Positions 8,472-17,402 of a stretch of 64,000 nucleotides of DNA are shown here, piece after piece. Positions within the stretch are counted from its first letter, which is position 1; every line of letters begins with the position of its first letter. The notes under the pieces are model-generated. The model had not been told where the DNA came from. It searched no databases and saw only the letters and a program-made list of their open reading frames with translations. Position numbers and translations under genes: made by a program. Source of the DNA: Pseudomonas putida (GTDB lineage Bacteria > Pseudomonadota > Gammaproteobacteria > Pseudomonadales > Pseudomonadaceae); NCBI RefSeq assembly GCF_028682395.1, contig NZ_JANHLC010000005.1, positions 1 through 64,000 of the forward strand, read 5' to 3'.

Positions 8472-10037
8472 TTATCGGCTGAAGCGCTCGGCCAGGCGGT
8501 GCAGGTATTCGGCCATGTTTTCCAGTTCCAGGCTGATCTGCGCCCCTTCGCGGGCCTGGCCGGCGCTGTGGTCGCAGAGCTGGGCGATACGGGTGATCTG
8601 CTGGTTGATATCTTCGGCCACATGGGTCTGCTGCTCGGAGGCCGTCGCCATTTGCTGGCTCATGCCACTGATACGGTTAACCGCCTGGGAGATGCCCACC
8701 AATGCCGCTTGCACTGCCTCGACACTGCTGACGCTGTCGCGCGATATCTGTTCGCCACGGCTCGCGGTCTGCACCGCACGCTCGGCACCGTTTTGCAGGG
8801 AACTGATGATCTGATGAATCTGCTCGGTAGACGCCCGGGTACGCATGGCCAGAGAGCGCACTTCATCGGCCACCACGGCAAAACCGCGCCCCTGCTCGCC
8901 CGCACGCGCCGCTTCTATTGCGGCATTGAGCGCCAGTAGGTTGGTCTGCTCGGCAATCGAGGTGATGACGTCGGCAACGCTGCCAATGGACTGGGTTTCC
9001 TCGGCAAGGGCATTGACCGCCTGGCCGATTTCGCTGACGGCCTGGCTCATCTGCGACATGGCCTGCAAACTCTGCCCCGCCAGGCCACTGCCTTCGCGCG
9101 CCAGCTTGTCCGCATCGGCCGCCGCGGCTGCGGTGTCCTGGACGTTGTGCGTAACCTGCTGGATCGTCGCGGCCATCTCGGCGATGGCGGTGGCCGACTG
9201 ATCGGTTTCATTGCGCTGGCGATCCAGCAACTCGGCCTGCGAAGCAGACAAGCTGGACGACTGCGCAGCCCGCTCCTTGACGCTGATACCCGCGTCAACC
9301 AAGCGGGTCAGGGCCGTCTGCAATCGCGCTTCCTCGCTGAACATCGCCAGGTCCAGGCGCGCCTGCATGCCCGGGCTATCGCTGTAAGTCAGCGCGACCA
9401 AGGGGCTGCTGAAAGCCTTGGGATGTTCGGAAAGGGTCTGTTGGACCGTCCGGCGCTGGCGCCGTTCGTTCAGCAGCCAGGCCGCAACCAGCGCCAGCAT
9501 CGGCACGACCAGTGCCAGCACCCCGGAAAGCAGGTAGTAGCTGGCGACAAACACCAGCCCGGTCACCATGAAAGGCCATCCATGCGCCAGCCCCTGCAGC
9601 ACCCGAGTCGCCGGCGAGACCGCTGACTTACCGGCGCGCAACCGCGCGTAAAGGCTGGATGCACGGCGAATCTGCGCGCGACTGGGCACCGAACGAACCG
9701 ACTCGTAACCGCTGATCTTCCCGCCTTCATAAATGGCCGTCACATAGGCACTGACCCAGTAGTACTCGCCATTTTTCGCACGATTCTTGACCACCCCCAT
9801 CCACGGTTTCCCCTGCCGGATGGTCTCCCACATATGAGCAAATACCGAAGGGGGCATATCCGGATGGCGCACCAGGTTATGGGTCTGACCGATCAGCTCT
9901 TCGTGGGTAAAACCACTGATGGCCACAAAGGCTTCATTGCAGTAAGTGATATGGCTATCGAGGTCGGTCGTGGAAATGAGGCGTTGATCGGCGGGGAAGG
10001 TTCTTTCCTGATCAGTCACGGGAAGATTCGTACGCAT
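8472..10037 (-). CDS. PAS-containing methyl-accepting chemotaxis protein (Aer-like)
   Basis: This 521-residue chemoreceptor has an N-terminal PAS domain (about 15-120) with motifs shared with the aerotaxis receptor Aer, such as TYCNEAF, HEELIG and RHPDMPP. A hydrophobic stretch at about 153-190 (two close membrane passes) follows, and then the cytoplasmic signalling domain with the hairpin tip [20 protein letters not shown] and [15 protein letters not shown]. The lack of a periplasmic sensor loop means it probably senses redox or energy state inside the cell. The AT-rich 174 bp upstream hold its promoter, not resolved here. The ligand is unknown; FAD binding is an inference from Aer. Confidence 0.88.
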   Translation of the reverse strand: MRTNLPVTDQERTFPADQRLISTTDLDSHITYCNEAFVAISGFTHEELIGQTHNLVRHPDMPPSVFAHMWETIRQGKPWMGVVKNRAKNGEYYWVSAYVTAIYEGGKISGYESVRSVPSRAQIRRASSLYARLRAGKSAVSPATRVLQGLAHGWPFMVTGLVFVASYYLLSGVLALVVPMLALVAAWLLNERRQRRTVQQTLSEHPKAFSSPLVALTYSDSPGMQARLDLAMFSEEARLQTALTRLVDAGISVKERAAQSSSLSASQAELLDRQRNETDQSATAIAEMAATIQQVTHNVQDTAAAAADADKLAREGSGLAGQSLQAMSQMSQAVSEIGQAVNALAEETQSIGSVADVITSIAEQTNLLALNAAIEAARAGEQGRGFAVVADEVRSLAMRTRASTEQIHQIISSLQNGAERAVQTASRGEQISRDSVSSVEAVQAALVGISQAVNRISGMSQQMATASEQQTHVAEDINQQITRIAQLCDHSAGQAREGAQISLELENMAEYLHRLAERFSR

Positions 10038-10211
10038 CGTGCGATACCTGCTTTTTATAATGAATGTAAATTCATCTTAAGCAGAATGAATTATCTTCAT
10101 CCTGAGCAAAGTGTAGCTAAAGCTCTAGGAAGTGCTAAAAAGCCATAAAAAAAATAAGTAATTACATAATTTATTTATATCTCATCAACTTACGACAAAT
10201 TAATAAAAAAA

Positions 10212-11105
10212 TTAGGCGGAATTAAGATGACTTTTCAGCAGCTCCCGGAAAGTCTGGATGAGCGATTCGCGACTACGGCCCCGACGAACGATCATGGAGA
10301 AGGGTGCCTGGTAGCCGAAAGTCGCGGGCAGCAAAACACGTAGATCGCCCTTGTCGACCCAGGCCTGGGCATAGTGCTCAGGCAGGTAACCGATATAGGC
10401 GCCGGAGAGCACCAGGATCAGTTGCGCCTCCATACTCTCCACCGTCGCCGCGCTACGTTTGAAGCCATGGCGCGCCAGTTCGGCCTGGCTCCAGTAACCC
10501 CGCCCGACCATGCGTTGCTGGGTAATGAGTAGCTCGGGAATACGCCGCTCGTTGAACAGCGGATGCCGATTGCTGCAATACAGCCAGTGCTGCTCGCGGT
10601 AGAGCGGCTGGTAGAGCAGCCCGCTCATGCGAGTACTGAACGCACCGATGGCCAGGTCCAGGCGATTGTCCTGCACACCGAGTTGCAACTCGTAAGGGCT
10701 CATCACCGACAGATGCAAATGCACCGCCGGATGCTCCTGGCTGTAGGCACCAATGGCCTGGGCGAACGGTAGCGCCTGGTCGCTGACCGTGGAGTCGATC
10801 ACGCCCAGGTTAAGGGTGCCGCGCAACTCGCCCTTGAGCGCCGCGGCGTACTGCTCGAAGCCTTCGAGTTCGCCCAGCAGGCGCAGGGTCTCCTGATGGA
10901 ACAACTCGCCCTTGCTGGTCAGGCTGAACCCGCCCCGGCCGCGATGACACAACACCAGCCCCAGCGCGCTCTCCAGTTGGCTCATATAAGTGCTGATCGC
11001 CGAGGTCGACAGGTTCAGCTCGTGCTGGGCATTGGCAAAGCCCTGATGGCGCACCACGCTGACAAAGATGCGCAACAGCTTGAGATCGGGCAATGCACTG
11101 GCCAT
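10212..11105 (-). CDS. gbuR: LysR-type regulator of the guanidinobutyrase operon (GbuR-like)
   Basis: This 297-residue LysR regulator starts at ATG 11105 (MASALPDLKLLRIFVSV), preceded by CGGAG; the longer upstream reading is unlikely. The winged helix-turn-helix spans residues about 5-65 and the substrate-binding domain about 93-295. It is divergent from gbuA with a 231-bp shared promoter region. In P. aeruginosa the LysR protein GbuR, encoded divergently from gbuA, activates it in response to 4-guanidinobutyrate. Assignment rests on this synteny and on the strong match of the neighbouring GbuA. Confidence 0.8.
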   Translation of the reverse strand: MASALPDLKLLRIFVSVVRHQGFANAQHELNLSTSAISTYMSQLESALGLVLCHRGRGGFSLTSKGELFHQETLRLLGELEGFEQYAAALKGELRGTLNLGVIDSTVSDQALPFAQAIGAYSQEHPAVHLHLSVMSPYELQLGVQDNRLDLAIGAFSTRMSGLLYQPLYREQHWLYCSNRHPLFNERRIPELLITQQRMVGRGYWSQAELARHGFKRSAATVESMEAQLILVLSGAYIGYLPEHYAQAWVDKGDLRVLLPATFGYQAPFSMIVRRGRSRESLIQTFRELLKSHLNSA

Positions 11106-11336
11106 GGCGGCTCCGAAAAAGGGGGGGTGACAACCGGACAGCACGCCGGAACTGAGCACCGGGTGAGCCTATCGAAGTGCCCGGCATTAGTTTAGAAATT
11201 TCTGAACTAAGTATTTACCCCCAGGGATTCTTCCCGGCCAGCGGCTTTTGCAAAATCGGCCTCCATCGGTTTCGCGCAGACCGCCCCGTGCGCCGCGCAA
11301 CCTACAACTATAAAAAGCCAGAGTGAGGCCACTGCC

Positions 11337-12287
11337 GTGGACAAGATTCTTCACCAGCCCCTGGGTGGCAATGAAATGCCGCGCTTCGGCGGCATCGCCA
11401 CCATGATGCGCCTCCCCCACCTGACCAGCGCCGCCGGCCTGGATGTCGCCTTTGTCGGCGTCCCGCTGGATATCGGTACGTCGCTGCGCGCCGGCACCCG
11501 TTTCGGCCCCCGGGAAATCCGCGCCGAGTCGGTGATGATCCGCCCCTACAACATGGCGACCGGGGCTGCGCCCTTCGACTCGCTGTCGGTGGCCGATATC
11601 GGCGATGTGGCGATCAACACCTTCAATCTGCTCGATGCCGTGCGCATCATCGAAGAAGCCTACGACGAGATTCTCCAGCACCCGGTCATTCCCCTGACCC
11701 TGGGCGGCGACCACACCATTACCTTGCCGATCCTGCGCGCACTGCATAAAAAGCACGGCAAAATCGGCCTGGTGCACATCGATGCCCATGCCGACGTGAA
11801 CGACCATATGTTCGGCGAGAAAATCGCCCACGGCACCACCTTTCGCCGCGCCGTGGAAGAAGGCCTGCTCGATTGCGACCGCGTGGTGCAAATCGGCCTG
11901 CGCGCCCAGGGCTACACCGCCGAAGACTTCAACTGGAGCCGCAAGCAGGGCTTTCGCGTGGTCCAGGCCGAAGAGTGCTGGCACCGCTCGCTGGCGCCAC
12001 TGATGGCCGAGGTCCGCGAACAGGTCGGCGGCGGCCCGGTCTACCTGAGCTTCGATATCGACGGGATCGACCCGGCCTGGGCCCCCGGCACCGGCACGCC
12101 GGAAATCGGTGGGCTGACCACCATCCAGGCCATCGAGATTATCCGCGGTTGCCAGGGCCTCGAACTGATCGGCGGCGATCTGGTAGAAGTCTCGCCGCCC
12201 TACGACACCAGCGGCAACACCTCGCTGCTCGGCGCCAATCTGCTCTACGAGATGCTCTGCGTCCTTCCCGGCGTAGTCCATCGCTGA
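11337..12287 (+). CDS. gbuA: 4-guanidinobutyrase (ureohydrolase)
   Basis: This 316-residue enzyme hydrolyses 4-guanidinobutyrate to 4-aminobutyrate and urea, the last guanidine step of arginine breakdown by transamination. It has the arginase/agmatinase Mn-binding motifs GGDHTITLP, HIDAHADVND and SFDIDGIDPAWAPGTGTPE. The N-terminus MDKILHQPLGGNEMPRFGG closely matches the P. aeruginosa GbuA I recall, which separates it from guanidinopropionase GpuA. The start is GTG, with GAGTGAGG upstream. It heads an operon with an NTF2-like gene (9 bp away) and an NCS1 permease. Upstream pathway enzymes AruH and AruI are encoded at 49034-50215 and 54615-56228. Confidence 0.93.
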   Translation: MDKILHQPLGGNEMPRFGGIATMMRLPHLTSAAGLDVAFVGVPLDIGTSLRAGTRFGPREIRAESVMIRPYNMATGAAPFDSLSVADIGDVAINTFNLLDAVRIIEEAYDEILQHPVIPLTLGGDHTITLPILRALHKKHGKIGLVHIDAHADVNDHMFGEKIAHGTTFRRAVEEGLLDCDRVVQIGLRAQGYTAEDFNWSRKQGFRVVQAEECWHRSLAPLMAEVREQVGGGPVYLSFDIDGIDPAWAPGTGTPEIGGLTTIQAIEIIRGCQGLELIGGDLVEVSPPYDTSGNTSLLGANLLYEMLCVLPGVVHR

Positions 12288-12296
12288 GGAGCGACC

Positions 12297-12704
12297 ATGA
12301 ACGAACAGCACTCCGTACTCCAAGCCGCGGCCCAGTTGGTCGAGGCCTTTGCCCGCAATGATCGCGAAGCTTACTTCGCTGCGTTCAGCGTCGACGCCAG
12401 CTTCGTGTTCCACACCCTCGACCAGCCGCTGTTGTCACGCGCCGCCTACCAGGCGTTGTGGGACCGCTGGCGCTGTGAGGACGGTTTCGAAGTGCTGTCG
12501 TGCACGTCGAGCAATGCCTTCGTCAGCCTGCAGGGTGATGTGGCGATTTTCCTGCATGACGTGGCCACCGAGTTGCGCGTGCAGGGGGAGCAACTGTTTA
12601 GCCAGGAGCGCGAGACCATTGTGTTTCGCCGAGAACAACAAGGCCGCTGGCTGGCCTGCCATGAACATTTATCCGCAATGCCGGAAGGGCTGCCACCCCC
12701 TTAG
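12297..12704 (+). CDS. NTF2-like (SnoaL/ketosteroid isomerase fold) protein of the gbuA operon
   Basis: This small protein of 135 residues has the N-terminal helix and YFAAFSVDASFVFHT pattern of NTF2-like folds, with a C-terminal beta sheet ending in GRWLACHEHLS. Its function is unknown. It starts 9 bp after gbuA with a GAGGAG ribosome site and precedes the permease by 54 bp, so it is co-transcribed with the guanidinobutyrate genes. A gene of this kind also lies beside gbuA in P. aeruginosa as far as I recall. Members of the fold can be enzymes or ligand binders; no catalytic residue can be named. Confidence 0.8.
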   Translation: MNEQHSVLQAAAQLVEAFARNDREAYFAAFSVDASFVFHTLDQPLLSRAAYQALWDRWRCEDGFEVLSCTSSNAFVSLQGDVAIFLHDVATELRVQGEQLFSQERETIVFRREQQGRWLACHEHLSAMPEGLPPP

Positions 12705-12758
12705 CCAAGCCAGTGACGCCCCCACACGAGGGGCGCACTTCAATAATCGGAGCTGGTG

Positions 12759-14255
12759 ATGAATAACAAAAACAACGAAACAAGCCTCAGTGCCATTGAA
12801 ACCAACGGGGTCGAACAGATTCCCGACCACGAACGCAGCGCTCGACCGACCGATCTCTTCCGGATGATTTTCGGCGGCGCCAATACCTTTGCCACCGCCG
12901 TGCTCGGCAGCTTCCCGGTGCTGTTCGGCCTGTCGTTCCAGGCCGGAGCCCTGGCGATTTTGCTGGGTGTGCTGGTCGGCTCGCTGATCCTCGCGCCCAT
13001 GGGCCTGTTCGGCCCGCTCAACGGGACCAACAATGCGGTGTCTTCAGGCGCGCACTTTGGCGTACACGGACGGATCGTCGGTTCATTTCTGTCGTTGCTG
13101 ACCGCCATCGCGTTTTTCTCGCTGTCGGTGTGGAGCTCCGGCGATGCCCTGATCGGCGGGGCCAAGCGCCTGGTCGGCCTGCCGGAAACCGACCTGACCC
13201 TGGGCCTGGCCTATGGCGTGTTCGCGATCCTGGTGCTGACCGTCTGCATCTATGGCTTTCGCTTTCTGCTGTGGGTCAGCAAGGTCGCGGTCTGGAGTGC
13301 CAGCCTGCTATTCCTGCTGGGGCTGTTCGCCTTCTCCGGCACCTTCGATGTGCACTTTTCCGGGTCTGTCGGCCTGGGCCAGCCCGGCTTCTGGGCCGCC
13401 TTTATCGGCGCGGCGCTGGTGGCCATGAGTAACCCGATTTCCTTCGGCGCATTCCTCGGCGACTGGTCGCGCTATATCCCGCGCCATACCTCCAAGGGGC
13501 GGATCATGCTGGCCGTGTTGCTGTCGCAAGTCGCCACCCTGATCCCCTTTATGTTTGGCCTGTGCACCGCCACCATCGTCGCGATCAAGGCGCCGGACTA
13601 TATTGCCGCGAACAACTATGTCGGCGGTCTGCTGGCGGTTTCACCCAGCTGGTTTTTCCTGCCGGTCTGCCTGATCGCCATTGTCGGCGGCATGTCCACC
13701 GGCACCACGGCGCTCTATGGCACCGGGCTGGACATGTCCAGCGTGTTTCCCCGGGCACTGTCGCGGGTCAGGGCCACGCTGCTGATTGGCGTGCTGTCGA
13801 TTGCCTTTATCTTTATCGGGCGCTTTGCCGCGAACCTGGTCCAGAGCGTGTCGACCTTCGCCGTGCTGATCATCACCTGCACCACGCCCTGGATGGTGAT
13901 CATGATTATCGGCCTGCTCAAGCGTCGCGGTTTCTACTGCCCCGATGACCTGCAGGTCTTCACCCGTGGCGAACAGGGCGGCCGCTACTGGTTCACCCAC
14001 GGCTGGAACTGGCGCGGCCTGGGTGCCTGGATCCCCAGCGCTTTGGTGGGGTTGTGCTTCGTCAACCTGCCGGGGCAGTTTGTCGGCCCGCTGGGTAACC
14101 TGGCCGAAGGTATCGATATCAGCCTACCGGTGACCCTGGGCCTGGCTTCGGTGGTGTACCTGAGCCTACTGACGCTGTTCCCCGAGCCTGCCGCCGTGTA
14201 TGGCCACCAGGGCCAGGCCAGTAGCGTTGCACAAGCCAGCCCCGAGGCGGCGTGA
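12759..14255 (+). CDS. NCS1-family cytosine/purine-type permease
   Basis: This 498-residue membrane protein has about 12 hydrophobic segments and typical NCS1 features: FRMIFGGANTFATAVLGSF at the first helix, GLFGPLNGTNNAVSSGAHFG, and NPISFGAFLGDWSRYIP. These proteins import nucleobases, allantoin or related compounds with H+ or Na+. Its place as last gene of the gbuA operon suggests uptake of a guanidino compound such as 4-guanidinobutyrate, which is inference. ATG 12759 is preferred over GTG 12756 because of its spacing from CGGAG at 12748-12752. Confidence 0.87.
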   Translation: MNNKNNETSLSAIETNGVEQIPDHERSARPTDLFRMIFGGANTFATAVLGSFPVLFGLSFQAGALAILLGVLVGSLILAPMGLFGPLNGTNNAVSSGAHFGVHGRIVGSFLSLLTAIAFFSLSVWSSGDALIGGAKRLVGLPETDLTLGLAYGVFAILVLTVCIYGFRFLLWVSKVAVWSASLLFLLGLFAFSGTFDVHFSGSVGLGQPGFWAAFIGAALVAMSNPISFGAFLGDWSRYIPRHTSKGRIMLAVLLSQVATLIPFMFGLCTATIVAIKAPDYIAANNYVGGLLAVSPSWFFLPVCLIAIVGGMSTGTTALYGTGLDMSSVFPRALSRVRATLLIGVLSIAFIFIGRFAANLVQSVSTFAVLIITCTTPWMVIMIIGLLKRRGFYCPDDLQVFTRGEQGGRYWFTHGWNWRGLGAWIPSALVGLCFVNLPGQFVGPLGNLAEGIDISLPVTLGLASVVYLSLLTLFPEPAAVYGHQGQASSVAQASPEAA

Positions 14256-14292
14256 ACGTCCGGCCCCGGGACCGTCGTCACGGGGCCAGTTT

Positions 14293-14964
14293 TCAATGGT
14301 TGACGGTATAGGCCAGCATCATCGAGATCTGACACAGCGGCCGGCCGCTTTCGGCCTGCCACTGGTTGAAGGCCTGCTGAACGATCGCCCGATCACGCTG
14401 GCTGCTCGGCACGCGGTCGACGATGCCCTGGGCATTGAGCGCGGCCACCACATCGTTGCTCGGCACGAAGGTGTCCTTGCCGACCATGCGCAGGAAGCGC
14501 GGTGCCGACAACCCACCCAACTGATGGCCGTGCTTGGCCAGGTACTGCCACAACCCGACGATATCGTTGACCGGCCAGTCGGCGAGAAACGCGCCGAAGC
14601 TGCCCTTCTCCTTCGCCACATCCAGCACCAGTTGGGCATTGCGCGGTACGCTCTTGAGCTTGCCCAGGTGGCGGATAATCCGCGTATCCTGCATCAGTCG
14701 CTCCAGGTGCTCGGCGCCCATCAGCACCACCTTCTGCGGCTCAAAACCGAAAAACACTTCTTCAAAGGCCGGCCACTTGGCATCCACCAGGCTGTGCTTG
14801 AGCCCTGCCCGAAAAACCCGCAGGGCCAGGGTCGACAGATAACGATCGTCGCTGACCTGACGCAGTTGCTCGGCGGTCTTGGGCACTGGCAGATGGGCTT
14901 CCAGCTCGGCTGCCGAACCAAAGCGGTTCAGACAGAATTCATGCAGCCATTTGTAGTCGCGCAT
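14293..14964 (-). CDS. DNA-3-methyladenine glycosylase I family protein (divergent)
   Basis: This 223-residue protein belongs by overall pattern to the Tag-like helix-hairpin-helix glycosylases. The segment LERLMQDTRIIRHLGKLKSV matches the conserved Tag helix RLLxDxxIIRxxxKI, and GLWQYLAKHGHQLGGLS and PRFLRMVGKDTFVP lie in the later helices. The N-terminal zinc-binding Cys/His of E. coli Tag is not seen (the protein begins MRDYKWLHEFCLNRFGS), so activity on 3-methyladenine is uncertain. It is 58 bp upstream of ttcA on the same strand and may be co-transcribed with it in reverse order. Confidence 0.75.
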   Translation of the reverse strand: MRDYKWLHEFCLNRFGSAAELEAHLPVPKTAEQLRQVSDDRYLSTLALRVFRAGLKHSLVDAKWPAFEEVFFGFEPQKVVLMGAEHLERLMQDTRIIRHLGKLKSVPRNAQLVLDVAKEKGSFGAFLADWPVNDIVGLWQYLAKHGHQLGGLSAPRFLRMVGKDTFVPSNDVVAALNAQGIVDRVPSSQRDRAIVQQAFNQWQAESGRPLCQISMMLAYTVNH

Positions 14965-15023
14965 GCCCTCTCCTGTAGGTCATCGGGGACCGGCGCCGAA
15001 CAGCGCCGGGGTTCAGCCTTGAG

Positions 15024-15848
15024 TCACAGATTGACCACGTTGACGAAACGCGAGGCCGCGGTTTCGTCGATACGCAGGTTGGTGAAGTCGAACAGGTTAC
15101 GGTCGGCCAACTGGGACGGCACGACGTTCTGCAAGCCGCGGAAAATGCTTTCGGTGCGCCCCGGCGTCTTGCGCTCCCACTCCTGCAGCATTTCCTTGAC
15201 CACCTGGCGCTGCAGGTTCTCCTGGGAGCCGCAGAGGTTACAGGGGATGATCGGGAACTGCTTGAGATCGGAATAGGCCTGGATATCCTTTTCATTGCAG
15301 TAGGCCAGCGGGCGAATCACCACATTGCGTCCGTCGTCGGCGCGCAGCTTGGGCGGCATGGCCTTGAGCGAGCCGTTGTAAAACATATTGAGGAAGAAGG
15401 TTTCGACGATATCGTCGCGGTGATGACCGAGAGCCATTTTGGTCGCCCCGATTTCATCGGCAAAGGTGTACAGCGTGCCGCGACGCAGGCGCGAGCACAG
15501 CGAGCAGGTGGTCTTGCCCTCGGGGATCAATTCCTTGACCACCGAATAGGTGTCCTTCTCGACGATGTGGTACTCGACGCCCAGGCTTTGCAGGTAGGCC
15601 GGCAGCACGTCCTCGGGAAAGCCCGGCTGCTTCTGGTCCATGTTCACGGCAACGATATCGAACTTGATCGGGGCGACTTTCTGCAGGTGCATCAGCACAT
15701 CGAGCAGGGTGTAGCTGTCCTTGCCGCCGGACAGGCAGACCATCACCTTGTCACCCTCCTCGATCATATTGAAGTCGGCAATGGCCTCGCCGGCCTGGCG
15801 CCGAAGCCGTTTCTGCAATTTGTTCTGGTTGACCGAAAGAGTGCCCAT
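15024..15848 (-). CDS. ttcA: tRNA 2-thiocytidine biosynthesis protein TtcA
   Basis: This 274-residue enzyme thiolates cytidine 32 of certain tRNAs with ATP and an iron-sulfur cluster. The PP-loop motif SGGKDS is near residue 40, the cluster cysteines are in CSLC (about residue 115) and PCNLCG (about 205). The start ATG 15848 gives [15 protein letters not shown], the usual N-terminus; the 700-bp longer upstream reading is not coding. Length fits the family. It is divergent from the Yip1 gene at 16170. Confidence 0.95.
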   Translation of the reverse strand: MGTLSVNQNKLQKRLRRQAGEAIADFNMIEEGDKVMVCLSGGKDSYTLLDVLMHLQKVAPIKFDIVAVNMDQKQPGFPEDVLPAYLQSLGVEYHIVEKDTYSVVKELIPEGKTTCSLCSRLRRGTLYTFADEIGATKMALGHHRDDIVETFFLNMFYNGSLKAMPPKLRADDGRNVVIRPLAYCNEKDIQAYSDLKQFPIIPCNLCGSQENLQRQVVKEMLQEWERKTPGRTESIFRGLQNVVPSQLADRNLFDFTNLRIDETAASRFVNVVNL

Positions 15849-16169
15849 AGCGCCTGAAGTCCGCGAGATATGACGAAAAGCCGGGGATTTTACCTGCAAA
15901 AATCCTGGCGGACAAAAGCGCTGCGCCCCGGCCGCCCTACCGCCTGTCACCCCCACCCGGCGGAAAAATGGACGAGAACCCCGCGGATAATCAGCTAATG
16001 CGATTAACAGCCGGGCCGACAGCGCGATTTGCTCTAAAGGCCACGACTCACATGGGCCAAGCCTTTCTATACTCGCCAGTAAGGTCGTGAAAAACCTTGG
16101 CTTGCTCGGCTGATTGGCCCGTAAGCGCTCCTTTGGGGGGCGATGGCAATAACAATAGGAGTGACTGGC
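15849..16169. other. Divergent intergenic region, ttcA / Yip1 gene
   Basis: This stretch of 321 bp must contain promoters of both genes. I see no repeat, RNA gene or convincing promoter hexamers. An AGGAG ribosome site at 16158-16162 marks the Yip1 start at 16170. Confidence 0.6.
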
Positions 16170-16772
16170 ATGATCCATCACGTAGTGGGACTCTTCACCC
16201 ACCCTGATCAGGAGTGGCGCGAAATCCGCGGCGATGCCGAAGAAAGCATCAGCCATATGTACCTCACCCATACCTTGATCCTCGCCGCGATCCCGGCGGT
16301 TTCTGCCTTTATCGGCACGACCCAGGTCGGCTGGGTCATCGGCAGTCGCGCACCGGTCATGCTGACGGTTGAAAGCGCACTGTGGATGACCGTCATGTCG
16401 TACCTGGCCATGCTCGGTGGTGTCGCGGTCATGGCCGCGTTTGTCCACTGGATGGCCCGCACCTACGACGCCAGCCCCAGCCTGGCCCGTTGCGTCGCCT
16501 TCGCGACCTACACAGCTACGCCACTGTTTATCGGTGGACTTGCGGCGTTGTACCCGCATATGTGGCTGGGGATGATCGTCGGCACCGCAGCCATCTGCTA
16601 CACGGTGTACCTGCTGTATGTCGGCCTGCCGACGTTCATGAACATACCCTCGGATGAAGGCTTCCTGTTTTCCAGCTCGGTCCTGGCCGTCGGCTTGGTG
16701 GTGCTGGTGGCGATCATGGCGTTTACCGTGATTGTCTGGGGCCTGGGCGTCGGCCCGGTATACACCAACTAG
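16170..16772 (+). CDS. Yip1-family integral membrane protein
   Basis: This 200-residue protein has five hydrophobic segments (about residues 30-52, 70-97, 107-128, 131-153 and 163-190) and the N-terminal soluble motif [19 protein letters not shown] common to bacterial Yip1-domain proteins. Function is unknown. ATG 16170 is chosen over ATG 16143 because AGGAG lies seven bases before it. A hairpin terminator follows at 16794-16815, so it is a single-gene unit. Confidence 0.85.
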   Translation: MIHHVVGLFTHPDQEWREIRGDAEESISHMYLTHTLILAAIPAVSAFIGTTQVGWVIGSRAPVMLTVESALWMTVMSYLAMLGGVAVMAAFVHWMARTYDASPSLARCVAFATYTATPLFIGGLAALYPHMWLGMIVGTAAICYTVYLLYVGLPTFMNIPSDEGFLFSSSVLAVGLVVLVAIMAFTVIVWGLGVGPVYTN

Positions 16773-16793
16773 CCACGGGCATGCGCCCGCACA

Positions 16794-16815
16794 GGCCGCC
16801 CCAGGGCGGCCTTTT
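16794..16815 (+). terminator. Rho-independent terminator of the Yip1 gene
   Basis: Arms ggccgcc (16794-16800) and ggcggcc (16805-16811) flank a four-base loop and are followed by tttt. Confidence 0.8.
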
Positions 16816-16901
16816 CATGTGCGGATTACCGTCGGGCGGCTGATGGATTCGGAAAACCCGGAATTTGCGGCATACTCGCCCGTACTGGAGAGCCGTCAAG
16901 C

Positions 16902-17396
16902 ATGCCCGAGTCACTCAATACCCGTGTCGAAGACTGTTTCAAACAAGCCGAAGCCTTTTTCAAACGTCCTTTCAAGCGCCCCCTGGTCAGCCTCAAGCTG
17001 CGTGGCCAGAAGGCCGGCGTTGCCCACCTGCATGAGAACCTGCTGCGCTTCAACCCGCAGCTGTATCGGGAAAACAGCGAGGATTTCCTCAAGCAGACCG
17101 TGGCTCACGAAGTGGCCCACCTGATTGCCCATCAACTGTTCGGCGACCGGATCCAGCCCCACGGCGAGGAGTGGCAACTGATCATGCGCGGGGTCTACGA
17201 ATTGCCGCCCAATCGCTGCCACACTTATGCGATCAAGCGTCGTAGCGTCACCCGCTATATCTACCGCTGCCCGTGCGCCAACAGCGACTTCCCGTTCTCG
17301 GCCCAGCGCCACAACCTGGTCCGCCAGGGCCGGCGCTACTTGTGCCGACGCTGCCGGGAAACCCTGGTGTTCAGCGGGGAAACCCGGATCGAGTAG
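16902..17396 (+). CDS. sprT: SprT-family zinc metalloprotease-like protein
   Basis: This 164-residue protein carries the zincin motif HEVAHLIAHQ (about residues 69-78) with HGEEW downstream as further ligand region, and a C-terminal Cys4 zinc ribbon formed by C-P-C and C-R-R-C pairs. This is the SprT/SprT-like layout seen in gammaproteobacteria; related eukaryotic SPRTN proteins cut DNA-protein crosslinks. The bacterial role is not well defined. It is convergent with the CoA-transferase gene, leaving only 6 bp between stops. Confidence 0.9.
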   Translation: MPESLNTRVEDCFKQAEAFFKRPFKRPLVSLKLRGQKAGVAHLHENLLRFNPQLYRENSEDFLKQTVAHEVAHLIAHQLFGDRIQPHGEEWQLIMRGVYELPPNRCHTYAIKRRSVTRYIYRCPCANSDFPFSAQRHNLVRQGRRYLCRRCRETLVFSGETRIE

Positions 17397-17402
17397 CGCG
17401 GT

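Noticed and set aside
10060..10075. Palindrome atgaat-N4-attcat upstream of the chemoreceptor gene
   Set aside because: Short and in a very AT-rich stretch, so likely by chance.
15024..16559. Extended ttcA reading frame of 511 codons
   Set aside because: The family N-terminus begins at 15848; the extension covers the intergenic region and overlaps the Yip1 gene on the other strand.
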